55,500 bases of DNA from Adiantum capillus-veneris (Eukaryota; Streptophyta; Polypodiopsida; Polypodiales; Pteridaceae), in NCBI GenBank assembly GCA_014529385.2, contig CM043958.1:148460385-148515884 (forward strand), written 5' to 3'. The notes beneath the pieces were generated by a model that saw only the letters and a list, made by a program, of their open reading frames with translations, did not search any database and had not been told where the DNA came from. Below are positions 11,023 to 21,028 of the stretch, in pieces; position 1 is the stretch's first letter; each line of letters starts with the position of its first letter. The position numbers and the translations under genes are program-made.

Positions 11023-12128
11023 TGTCATAAAAATATAGTATCTAACCATAGATCATTAAGATGTGGGAGAGTAGACGGGAATAAGGTTTAGAATATAGAC
11101 ATGTGATTTTGGGTCTATCTCGACATTGGGCCAATGGTAAAGGGGCCCAAATGAGAGATGCTATGTCAAAGAGCAAGGTTAGCTAATGGAGCTTAAAGTC
11201 ATTAGGGTTAGCTTCAATAAAGACCTCCAAGGGTTAGTGTTAAAAGTACTTTGACCTTAGGTAAGATAGGGTTGAGCTTGAGGTGATGAACCCGTCCCAA
11301 GCTTGAGGTGCTTGTTGTACTTTCTGATTAAGATGCTTGAGGTGATTGTCGTGCTTGTAGACTAGGGAGCTTGAGGTGCTTGTGGGAACACTACCCAACC
11401 TTGAGGTTCTTTGTCATACTTGCTGACTAAGGTGCTTGAGGGAAACACTCTCATTGTGTGAAGTGCAAAGTGCAAGATTTCCATCTCCTTCTCCAAGCTA
11501 GTATAGAAGTTGATAGCCTACACCAATACTCTTGGCTATGGAATGCAAATCCAACTAAGAGCCATGCTTCAATGCTTAAGCTTGCCATCTTCTCCATCTT
11601 CATTACTATGCTATTATGTATGCTAGCAAGAAGAATGATGATAAGTGAGGAACTATTTCTTTCTCCTATTGAATGTTTCTTCTTCCTCTTCCCTACCCTC
11701 ATTCCTCGCTAGCTCTCTCCACCTTCAAAGGTTTTTGAGGCCTTGGGACTGAGGCTTGGGATAGTTAGTTCTTTTCACAAAGTTTATATTATGTTCGTGA
11801 TGCTTTCCATCTTCATTGCATCACCTAGGTCACAAGGGACACAAAGATTGTATGGTACCAAGTCTCTCTTAATGGGAGAATCTATAATACAAATGCCTAT
11901 TGGAGGGGGGACCGGATCCACATAAATCTGGTCCTAAACTATTGTCATGTTCTCTAAACCCTCTCTCTTGCAAAAGTATTTTTCATGTCAAGTTAACTAA
12001 GTACTATTTTTGTGTTTCTACCATCAATTAAGTTCACCCTCTATCCTCACAAAGTAATCTCACAAAAATGCTTTCTCTAATTTTCATAATTCCACTACTC
12101 TCAAAGTTTATAGGCCATTTTCATTACA
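11023..12128 (+). repeat. 3' LTR of the gypsy element
   Basis: 1106 bp, TGTCATAAAA to TTACA, followed by the AAGGG duplication. It lacks the block corresponding to about 4300-4870 of the 5' LTR; the join reads GGTGCTTGAGGG then AAACACTCTCATTG. This is a deletion here or an insertion in the other copy. Confidence 0.9.
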
Positions 12129-12133
12129 AAGGG

Positions 12134-12600
12134 GCCTTTATAAGGATATTTGAATTTGCCCCTCTTGTCCAAATTGGGAAACCCGATGAAGTACATAAAG
12201 GCTTAGCTAAAACCCTATCAACCAACATATCATTGGAAAGTTGGCTCTAAATCCAAAAACTCTGACAAATTTGGAGTTGATTTGTAGAAGTTATGGCCTC
12301 CCCACTGAAGCTGAAATGTGGGGAGAGATTTCTTTATAAACGGAGTTGTCACATCAATAAATGGAATCTTTTAGAATATAAGGAATACAATGACATGCTA
12401 TATATCAATGGATAAATATTAATGAGTACATTCTAAATCCAAAAGGTTCGAAAAAAATTTGTTTTATTTGTAAAATTGTTACCATGCACTCGTTTTGAAC
12501 AAGAGGGAGAAAGTTAAAGTCCTTATTGGGACCATTTAAGAGTTCAAAATTTCCCTAATGAAGAAACATTTCAACCAGTTGTTTAAATGTAGGAGAGGTT
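12134..12600. other. No gene seen; AT-rich flank of the gypsy insertion
   Basis: This is the pre-insertion continuation of the sequence left of 3822. No conserved protein motif or repeat structure was found on either strand. Confidence 0.6.
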
Positions 12601-13360
12601 GGAGAAACCTTAGTATTGATCGGCATAACAAAACCATCATATCTAGATAGAAGTATGCACATGGAACATCGAGCTAAGTATTTTGGAGAAATGGTAGACC
12701 AACAACAACTAATTGATTTTAGAGATTCTTAATTGCTTGATAAAGTCCTCCACTTTCTCTTTATCAGCAAGTTTCTCAATAGCAAGCTAATGTTTCAAAT
12801 ATTCTTCAAGCTTTATGTGCTTTAGTGGTATGTTAAATCAAAGTGAAAATAGAATCACTTACACACATGAAAATGCCAAACAATGCATTTGCATTTTTTC
12901 TCTTCCAGCTAGATACATAGAGCAATAGCATCTAGAGATATTACCACGCTTGGACTTTTTGGATCCACTGTTGTATTAGGCTCTCTGGCAAGACCATTTT
13001 TCCCCAACACTATATCCATAAATTCATACAAATCCAAAATCACAAAAAACTCAAATTTTTGTATAGTATAGTTGGCACCATTGAGATTCCCTTTTGTGAA
13101 GGATGGTGAATGGTGCATAGCAAAGTAGCATCAACAATATTATCTGAATATTCCAACATAATAAGGATTTCTTTTTTGAGAGGTTTGCACCGTGGCCTCA
13201 ATATTTTTTGTTTGTCCATGTGCCTAGTTATATCCAGGTTTCATTTTTTAGCTTGATAACTACAGGCCTACTGTGTAAATAGCGATGTACTTGCTCACAA
13301 AATAGGCACCATTTGGGTGCTCTCGAACATTTTCAAGCAATAGAATCAACCTCCTTTCTT
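12600..13360 (-). pseudogene. Ty1/copia gag remnant (UBN2-like)
   Basis: On the minus strand the segment LNGANYTIQKFEFFVILDL (about 13080-13020) matches the start of copia gag proteins (typically LNG-x-NY-x-W followed by an aliphatic/aromatic stretch). Further on, IKNL and NQLVVVGLPFLQNT (about 12740-12690) match their 'kdqL-x-x-iG' region. In-frame stops and frame changes show decay. It lies downstream of a minus-strand primer site and LTR, which fits an old copia element; no copia RT was found, so the element is truncated. Confidence 0.6.
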
Positions 13361-13365
13361 TGCAC

Positions 13366-13387
13366 GCACACACACACACACACACAA

Positions 13388-13456
<69 letters not shown>
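13366..13456. repeat. (CA)n / (GA)n microsatellite
   Basis: About 10 CA units, then about 35 GA units, in the leader between the copia primer site and its gag remnant. Confidence 0.95.
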
Positions 13457-13459
<3 letters not shown>

Positions 13460-13499
13460 AATGAAATGACCTCTCAAACAAATTTATTACAAACTGGTG

Positions 13500-14100
13500 A
13501 ATCTGATACCATGTCTGGGTACCAAAAAAGAGAGATGAAAATGAATCCAGAAGTGCCACTAGCTGGAAATGTGTCGTCTGGTATCTGTGACACTAATATA
13601 CAAAGTCTAGTGGCCATACCAAAATCCAAATCCATCATGGTCCAAGTAAAAAAAAAAAATTCATGAGAATAATCTAGATATGTAGGTTTCCAAAAGGTCT
13701 AACAACACTCTCCTATGGTCAAAATGTCCAAAATCAATCACTTAGGCACTAAAATCTAAAGATAAGACTCACAGATACGCAGTCAAAAATCACAATAAAA
13801 CTTGAAATGATTATATTGAAATGAAATAGCAAGAGACAAGGAGCACAATCCAACTATTTGAATCAAATTTGGATTACCAGATCATGAGAAAAATTGATAA
13901 CAAGTTGTTGTTGAGTAGCCACTCACAGTCAGACATACAAAGCTCCTCAAAAACTTAAAGATAATTTTACAAAGAGTGTGTTTAAACTAAATCTATTGAG
14001 ATTTATACCTAAGGATTTTAAAACGGCCTATTGATGGCTCAGATTGATTTGGGCTCATGACAAAATAACACAAATCGTAGTGTACATCATTTGACTCAAA
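13500..14100 (-). repeat. Copia LTR end and Met-tRNA primer site (minus strand)
   Basis: On the minus strand TGGTATCAGATT (13511-13500) directly follows a sequence ending ACA at 13512. That is the LTR/primer-site junction of a copia element reading leftwards, and the gag remnant lies downstream of it. The LTR extends to the right, to about 14.1 kb. Its outer end could not be fixed, and no second LTR was found. Confidence 0.55.
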
Positions 14101-14142
14101 ATCATAAGGACTCTTTTTATAAAAAAAAGTCTTTACTACTCT

Positions 14143-14234
14143 TTAGCAACAATCAAATTGCCATTTTTTGAGGGTCTTTGTAATCCTTTTGAATTTGGTG
14201 GCTCTAGAAATGATGTCAGCCTTGACTGAAAAAT
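14143..14234 (-). pseudogene. C-terminal end of a host reading frame split by the gag-only element
   Basis: The minus strand reads SVKADIISRATKFKRITKTL and ends QFDCC-stop. It continues in frame, across one copy of the AAAAT duplication, the minus-strand frame that ends NNPFKYF at 23095. The 8.86-kb element therefore interrupted a single reading frame. The family is not recognised. Confidence 0.6.
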
Positions 14235-15769
14235 TGTAAGGTCTCCGACCCCGAGCTAAAAGAACACCATTGTACCATGAAACAATCATAATGGAAAAAG
14301 TTACTATTTTTAGCAGTTTTCCAAAATCTGTCAGTGCCATGATGTTTAGAATGTCATAAAGCTTCCAAAAGTGAATTAAAAATAATTTCTATGGAAATTT
14401 TCCAAAAATAATAAGTTTTTGGTCACCCGACCCGTCAGTTTTGACCGTCTCGAAAAGCTGCACCCGTACCCCAAATTTGAAAAAATGCATTTTTGGACGT
14501 CGAGGACTGCTAAATATGGCAGGTACCTAGGTTAATACACCTTAGTTAGAGCTTACTATAGCAAGTTTCGGCATTAAATTCTGATTCGTATTGCCCGTCT
14601 TATGTTAAAATTAAATTTTCCTAAAGTTGTGCGGGGAGGCACCAGGACTTTGGGGCTATGTGGGAACTAGCTCCTGGCCACTGCAGACTGAGTTTGGCAG
14701 TAAGAGGGAGCCCTCACACACTCACAGGTCTCATGGGCTACTTTCCATGCAAGAGAGAGAGAGAGAGACTAAGTGAGCTCTTGAGCAGGTTGGGACACTT
14801 GGTAAGTATGCAACTAGAGCTGCCATGCATGAAGTGAGTACTCCTCCAGATGCATATAGCAGGCAAATTCGAATTTTTCAGCTTGTGAGCCTATATAAGA
14901 GCATGCTCACACACACACAAGCACACATATATTCTCACACACACCTTGAGGAGGTGCTGCCGGCAGACATAGTCTTTGGAAGAGGAGCTAGGAGGGAAGG
15001 TGCTGCCCGTTTCTCGTCTCAAGGAGGCCCTTGAATCAGAATATCGAGAGGAATTTATCCATAACCTCGGTAATTTTTTATTTAATTCATGCTTGTTATA
15101 ATTCCCTCTCTAATATTCTCTTAATTCCGCATCTAGTATGCATAATCATAGTCAAAATACTCATTAGATACTCTCTAATTCTCCGTATCCATGATCTATT
15201 GCATAAATGTTAATCTAATTAGTAATCATGCAAGCAATTAGTCACTCTCAATCATATTTTAATGCATGTTTAAGGAATCATCCACTAGTTACCGTTGTGA
15301 TTGGAAAAAATCAAGTCATCTTTGAGGTGGGAATGGTCCATTGCATTCTATTACTCCATAATGTGTAAATAATTAAATTAGAATCAATTGCTCATGGATT
15401 AGGATTTAATTAGGGGAAATTACTCCATCATTAATCATTAGGAAGGGAGAAATCCTTTCATCTATGCATACTGTAAATCTACAATTCTCTACTTGCATTA
15501 AGAAGTTATTAAGCATGTCTATTTCATCTCTAGTAGAATTGATTAAGTAAAAATATGAATTTCATAATTATCTAGGCCAAGTAATTAACCTTAGGGCCTA
15601 TTCCCATAGAACAAGTACGGTGCTATCGGGATTCTCTATGTCTTGAAGTAAATCTAACCTCTCATACAAGGGGATTTGCTTATTGAAACTAATCTGTCAT
15701 CATGGTTGTATGTTACTCTCGAATGTTAGCTCTCTTTTTTCAAGTTGTCAATTAAGTAGTGAGTATAAA

Positions 15770-15910
15770 ATGGCCCCGGTAAAGAGAACTCATTTCGGTG
15801 GTTCCCACGACTGCGAGGCGGGGACAAGCAACACTAATGGAAAGGCAAAAGCTCCCATGGTCAACCAAGTACTAGCCATGTCACGGAGCAATGACGAGAA
15901 AATTGTGGAG
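15770..15910 (+). CDS. Candidate first exon of gag, inside the 5' LTR
   Basis: ATG at 15770 opens 47 codons (MAPVKRTHFGGSHD ... EKIVE) that end exactly at GAG/GTAGGT, a good splice donor, in phase 0. The gag body at 17820 is open in the same phase right after an acceptor (CCCATGTAG/GCACCG) and has no usable ATG of its own. Joining the two gives a gag with a basic, disordered N-terminus and removes a 1.9-kb intron that spans the LTR end and primer site. The copy in the 3' LTR has ACG in place of this ATG (21852-21854), which would not matter for transcripts begun in the 5' LTR. Proposed from sequence only. Confidence 0.45.
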
Positions 15911-16219
15911 GTAGGTCAAGTTTTAATTCAAGTTTGTTAAAGCAACATTGCATTCGATAAGGTAGGATGAAAAACACATTTCCCAACATGTTGGAAATCA
16001 ATAGAAACCACGGCATTTAAATTATTTGTATTTTGTATTCAAGTAGGAAAGAATGCTTTCGGAATATACTGTCTGAAGTAGGAAAGATTGGTTGCTAGGA
16101 AAAATTTAGCTCACCTAGTTCATTTTCAATTCCAATGTTGATGTAGTCCAAACCACCTCTTGATCACAGGCGGCAGCTCGCGAATTTATTCGCAGGAGCT
16201 AGAGTTCCTAGTTAAGGGC

Positions 16220-16310
16220 TCTTGAATCCACGATTGCTAGTTAAGTGGTGGATATCCACGACTGCTGGTTAAGCAGGGGAAGTCCACGACTGCCGGTTAA
16301 GCGGTGGACA
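16220..16310 (+). repeat. Small tandem array in the LTR
   Basis: Three to four imperfect units of about 28-30 bp contain CCACGACTGCTGGTTAAGC. The same array occurs in the 3' LTR at about 22330-22415, so it belongs to the LTR. Confidence 0.75.
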
Positions 16311-16979
16311 ACCTAGTTGTATGGGCAACTAGGTGACAACGGGTGGAGTAAACACTCGCTGGGGGATTTCGTGCCTCCAGAGCATTGGAACTTTAAATGA
16401 ATAATTTTTTGAGTGAATTTTTACTAGAATTACTGTCTTGGTGCCGCTTTGCAAGACTGGTTGAATCGTTGTACTAAAGAACTTGTGAATCGAAAAGATA
16501 AACAAAGAACTTATATGTTGAACAACCATTGTGGTAGTAATTAGGTAACAAAGGAAGTGTGAGTATGGGGTGGAAAGTGGGGGCTTGGCTCGGGTTGCCA
16601 ATGCCTATGAGAAGGGTGGTCTCGATTGGTCGGGAACTCTCCGTCCCCATAGTGTTATAAATAGACGCTAGTATTACTCATTTCCCCAAGATCGGCGAAG
16701 CCTCAAGTGTACGTGTCTCTGAAACATGGGGAAAAAGGCTCTCAGGACTTCTCTCCTCTTGGAAGGTGGGTTAGGATTGCTAGATAAGTTAATCACGCTT
16801 CCCCTCCGGGGTGGAACTAGATCTCGATGCTAGTAGGCTCGAATTCGACTCACTTTGTGATGAGAGATCGTCACTAGATGAACCATAAACCACTTTGTTT
16901 GCTTCCGATGTAGATCTAGTGGCCACCAGGTTTACCATCAAATCCATCGTTTGAGACAACGGGGTGGGGACCTCACACC

Positions 16980-16991
16980 TAGTATCAGAGC
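16980..16991 (+). promoter_or_regulatory. Primer-binding site of the gag-only element
   Basis: TAGTATCAGAGC, two bases after the LTR end, differs by one base from the Met-tRNA primer site TGGTATCAGAGC used by the gypsy element at 5563. Confidence 0.75.
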
Positions 16992-17191
16992 TAAGTTCAG
17001 GTTAGACTGGGAAATAAAGTCGTATTGTTTGAATATTTAAAAGGAACTAAGGGTATATAGGTAGCTGATCCGAATTCCTTGCATTGGTGTTGGAGGAAGA
17101 CCCCGTGCTAGAATATCAGAAGTTCCAAGTGTTTGAGCTTATTTATGAACAAGCTCGATGATCCCCAGCTTAGAAATTCAGGCGAGATGTC

Positions 17192-17545
17192 ATGGAGATG
17201 CTACTGAAGGTTCATACACCTCACTCCACTCGCATCGATAGAGGATGGGGGCTCAATTGGACACATGAAGGAGGGATTTACTACATCAACGCTCGGAAGC
17301 TAGGATGCCTGGCTGCCGATTTGAAGAAAATACGTTGGGGAGAAGAATTGAGGGTGGTGGAGATATTCTACTTGCTGCCTGCCCGTACAGACATGACTGT
17401 CTCTGACGACACCAATCAAACCCTCAACGAGTGGCTTTTGGAGAAGGTCACTAATGTAATCCTAGCAAAACAGAGTTATAACTTTTGGAGTACCAAAAGA
17501 ATTATTCCAACTCGACACCATAGTTTACTATCCACTCAAAGATGA
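17192..17545 (+). other. 117-codon open frame in the leader, uncertain
   Basis: It begins MEMLLKVHTPHSTRIDRG and runs to TRHHSLLSTQR. Composition looks protein-like (for example EELRVVEIFYLLPARTDM), but no family is recognised and it would lie inside the proposed gag intron. It may be a decayed leader frame or chance. Confidence 0.25.
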
Positions 17546-17819
17546 ATATAGGAACTACTTCACGAATGAAGTAGAGTATCATGTGAACCTGATAACGCAA
17601 CTTGCTAAGCATATCTTATAAGAATTCCAAAATCCATGTAATAAATTGATCATGAGTTATCCTAAACCAGGGGTTTCGATTGTAAAAAATCTTCATCAAT
17701 AAAGTGTTTTTGTCTCTGAGTCTCTATCTCTTGATAAGTGGGATCTTGAATTTTATTTAAGTCTCGTGTCTATTTGAAATCCAAGTAATCGTATCAAGAA
17801 TCTCGTGTAACCCATGTAG

Positions 17820-18774
17820 GCACCGCCTGCTGCTCTCTACTCGACGGCGCAAGAAAAGAAGCTCCTTCTTAAGCAAGCCCAACCTCCACTCTTTAAGGGT
17901 GAGGGGGAAAATGTGGAAAGAGATGCAGAAGTATGGATGGAGGCTATGGACGACTATTTCAAAGTTGCGGGAACCCAACCCGTGAATCAAACCATGCTTG
18001 CGATGTTCCGCTTGTTTGGCGATGCCAAGATATGGTGGAAGCAACATTGCAGGCACTTGGATATCAAGGGATCTTCCCAATCATGGAAAGACATCAAGGA
18101 TGCTGTGATGGAGCGATACTTACCACCTGCTCACAAAACCCTGAAGATGAATGAGTTTTTCTCACTTCGACAAGCTGACTTCTTCCGTCGAAGAATACTA
18201 CTCGAAGTTCATCACACTTCGGAGATATGCTCCTAGGATGACATTGGAACAGCAAATAGCGCGGTTCTGCCAAGGACTCATCGACCCCTTGAACAAACGA
18301 CTAGAAGCTCTCAGGCCAGCAACTCTGCAAGATGCCTTGCTAAGGGCCAAACCGTTAGCTAAAGAGATTCAGAGGACTACCCAAGATAGTCAATACTATT
18401 TGTCAAAGAGGGCCAGGCCAGACAACTGGAGTAGCAGACCAATCAACCCTGCATACGACCATCGTCCGGTAGTAGCTACTATATTGGCACCTACCGAGTT
18501 TTCCACTATAAGATGCTTTGAGTGCCAAGAGTATGGACATTACAAAATCCGATGTCCAAAAAGGATTTCCCAAACATCCGGTGCTAATAATGTACCTCTG
18601 AACATCAACGAGCGAGGTCAACCAAACGGAAGAGGAGGCCAAGGAAGAGGAAACATAGGACAAGGAAGAGGAGATTTCGCTAATTCCGCAGTGAGACAAC
18701 CAACTATGGGTGACGAAGCTGATGAGAGAGCAGCTATGTATGCTGCAACAACTGCTAATCCTAGTGAGCAATAA
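17820..18774 (+). pseudogene. gag body with CCHC zinc knuckle
   Basis: After acceptor CCCATGTAG the frame reads APPAALYSTAQEKK, PPLFKGEGE, WMEAMDDYFKVAG, then RLFGDAKIWWKQH and MERYLPPAHK, the capsid fold of plant gypsy gag. A shift near 18170 moves to the second frame with SVEEYYSKFITLRRYAP, RFCQGLIDPLNKRLEALRP and the knuckle CFECQEYGHYKIRCPKR (canonical C-x2-C-x4-H-x4-C). A Gly/Arg-rich RNA-binding tail follows (GRGGQGRGNIGQGRG), and it ends at a stop near 18774. Apart from the one shift it is open, so it decayed only recently. No pol follows; the 3' LTR starts 183 bp later. Confidence 0.88.
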
Positions 18775-18944
18775 TTCAAGCACCAGGATCTCATCAAAGT
18801 TCAGCAGAATAAGACGCATAAAGCTAAAGACTATTCTATTATTAAAGGATGTCTTTACTTTAGACAAAGGATATATATACCTAAGTAGTTAGCATAGATT
18901 TTATCCAGATGTATTCTGGAGATGAGGACATCTCAAATTTTTCA

Positions 18945-18956
18945 CGTTGGGGAGGA
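18945..18956 (+). promoter_or_regulatory. Polypurine tract of the gag-only element
   Basis: GTTGGGGAGGA abuts the 3' LTR start. Confidence 0.7.
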
Positions 18957-19009
18957 TGTAAGGTCTCCGACCCCGAGCTAAAAGAACACCATTGTACCAT
19001 GAAACAATC

Positions 19010-20233
19010 TGTTGAGAGAGAGAGAGAGCACAGAAATAGAACCCCAAAGTGTGTAGAATACACACATGAGATGATGTATATATAGAGGGGACCTGGGTGC
19101 CATATATAGAGAAGCCATATATTGAGTAGCTTCACATATAAGCTCAACATAATGTTGTTTCGTTGATACCATGGTTATTCTTGGTGATACCATGATGTTG
19201 TTTCGTTAATACAATGATTATTCTCGGTGATATCATGGTGTTGTTTCGTTGATACCATGGTTATTCTCGGTGATACCATGATGTTTTTTCGTTGGTACAA
19301 TGATTATTCTCGTGATATCATGATGTTGTTTCGTTGATACCATGGTTATTCTCGGTGATACCATGACGTTGTTTCGTTGATACAATGATTCTTCTATGAT
19401 GCTTTTTGTTGATACCATGATGATTTATTCATTTTTATTGATACAATGATGATATTTTGTTAATACTTTGATCATACTCATTGATATCCCTACGTTGATA
19501 AATGTCATTTTATGTAGTATATACACATGTCATTTTCATCACATAATCACGCGTCTTGTACTTTTACGTTCATACTTATATGCTATCATGCGTATATATG
19601 TCATCAAAAGAGTGGCGTCGCAAACCATTTCTTATGGCATTATGAATGTAATTATTTCACTAATGATGCTAATAATTTTCATGACTATGTTTTTTGAGTC
19701 TATGATCTATGTAGGATTGATCAAAGAATTGATTTCATGAAGACAAACTTGGTGACCATAAAAGATTTATGAAGACATGTTTGGTGATGCATATTGATGA
19801 CAAGCTACACAACAGATTCACAAAGACACTTCTAATTACGAGCTAATCGATAGCCTTTACACCTCTTTATTGAACCTTTGTATTTGATAGGATAGGACTA
19901 ATGTAACTCCTCATAAAACATTCACTGTAAAAGGAGTGATGTAGATCCTCATAAAATATTCATTGTAAAAGGAGTGATGTAGCTCCTCATGAACATTTGT
20001 ACATTCAATGATTTTTATAATATAACGGTGGGTGTATATAGAGCTGTGGGTTTTTCCCTTGATCCTCCAAGGGTTTTTTCATCCACAGTTAGGGACCCTT
20101 ATTTGAGCGGGGGTGTTGAGCTTATATGTGAAGCTACTCAATATATGGCACCCAGGTCCCCTCTATATATACATCGTCTCATGTGTGTATTCTACACACT
20201 TTGGGGTTCTATTTCCTGCTCTCTCTCTCAACA
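19010..20233 (+). mobile_element. Miniature element with inverted LTRs
   Basis: Left end 19010-19149 (140 bp) and right end 20114-20233 (120 bp) are reverse complements of one another, apart from a GA-length change and a 20-bp duplication. Each end by itself begins TGTTGAG and ends CTCAACA, so each looks like a complete short LTR. The right one has a polypurine tract (TTTGAGCGGGGG) just before it, as a 3' LTR should. The unit is bounded by CAATC on both sides (19005-19009 and 20234-20238), a 5-bp duplication. LTR size fits a TRIM-type non-autonomous retroelement, but in a TRIM both LTRs face the same way. No coding capacity is seen. Confidence 0.8.
19150..19430 (+). repeat. 43-bp tandem repeat with an 86-bp higher-order unit
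   Basis: Six or more units based on ATGTTGTTTCGTTGATACCA and TTATTCTCGGTGATACCATG. Units alternate between a ...GATACCATGG... form and a ...AATACAATGA... form, which gives an 86-bp dimer period. The array lies just inside the left inverted LTR. Confidence 0.85.
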
Positions 20234-20700
20234 CAATCATAATGGAAAAAGTTACTATTTTTAGCAGTTGTCCAAAATCTGTCGATGCCATGATGTTTAG
20301 AATGTCATAAAGCTTCCAAAAGTGAACTAAAATAATTTTTATGAAAATTTTCCAAAAATAATAAGTTTTTGGTCAACCGAGCTGTCAGTTTTGATCGTCT
20401 CAAAAAGCTGCACCCGTACCCTAAATTTGAAAAAAATGCATTTACGGACGTCGAGGGCTGCTAAATATGGCACGTACCCACGTTAATACACCTTAGTTAG
20501 ATCTTAGTATAGCAAGTTTCAGCATTAAATTCTGATTGGTATTGCCCGTCTTAGGTTAAAATTAAATTTTCCTAAAGTTGTGCGGGGAGGCACCGGGACT
20601 CGGGGGCTGTGTGGGAACTAGATCCACTCCACTGCAGACTGAGTTTGGCAGTAAGAGGGTGCCCTCACACACTCACAGGGCTCGTGGGCTACTTTCCATG

Positions 20701-20702
<2 letters not shown>

Positions 20703-20791
<89 letters not shown>
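20703..20791. repeat. (GA)n microsatellite, about 44 units
   Basis: The equivalent place in the 5' LTR (14752-14768) has only about eight units, so the run expanded after insertion of the element. Confidence 0.97.
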
Positions 20792-20793
<2 letters not shown>

Positions 20794-20994
20794 AAGTGAG
20801 CTCTTGAGCAGGTTCGGACACTTGGTAAGTATGCAACTAGAGCTGCCATGCATGAAGTGAGTACTCCTCCAGATGCATATAGCAGGCAAATTCCAATTTT
20901 TCAGCTTGTGAATGTATATAAGAGCATGCTCACACACACACAATCACACATATATGCTCAGACACACACACACTAAGTACACACACACACACTC

Positions 20995-21028
<34 letters not shown>

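Larger units (their letters stand above)
3822..12128 (+). mobile_element. Full-length Ty3/gypsy LTR retrotransposon (defective)
   Basis: Both LTRs start TGTCATAAAA and end TTACA. The 5-bp sequence AAGGG directly precedes position 3822 and directly follows 12128, a correct target-site duplication, so the element is complete from end to end (8307 bp). Order: 5' LTR, Met-tRNA primer site, gag with zinc knuckle, protease, reverse transcriptase, RNase H, integrase, chromodomain-like tail, purine tract, 3' LTR. RT before IN and the tail place it in the chromovirus side of Ty3/gypsy. Many stops and frameshifts break every domain, so it cannot make a working polyprotein. The LTRs differ by many point changes and one block of about 600 bp, so insertion is old. 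Confidence 0.93.
14235..16977 (+). repeat. 5' LTR of the gag-only element
   Basis: TG...CA ends, 2743 bp. It contains a short GA run near 14752, a CA-rich stretch near 14910, a candidate first gag exon (15770-15910), and a small tandem array around 16220-16310 with units like ATCCACGACTGCTGGTTAAG. A CA-rich, TATA-containing stretch (TATATAAGAG near 14891) could hold the core promoter; that is inference from position and composition. Confidence 0.9.

Noticed and set aside
16190-16330. Regularly spaced short repeats, considered as a CRISPR-like array
   Set aside because: Units are contiguous and diverged, without unique spacers, duplicated in both LTRs of a retrotransposon in a plant genome.
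19233-19418. Small repetitive protein of HGINET-like units on the minus strand
   Set aside because: It follows the 43-bp tandem array only; the frame is lost whenever unit length varies.
20578-20943. Frames with long Arg-Glu or Leu-Ser dipeptide repeats
   Set aside because: Direct translation of the (GA)n microsatellite in the LTR; the same happens at 13395, 40572 and 44091.
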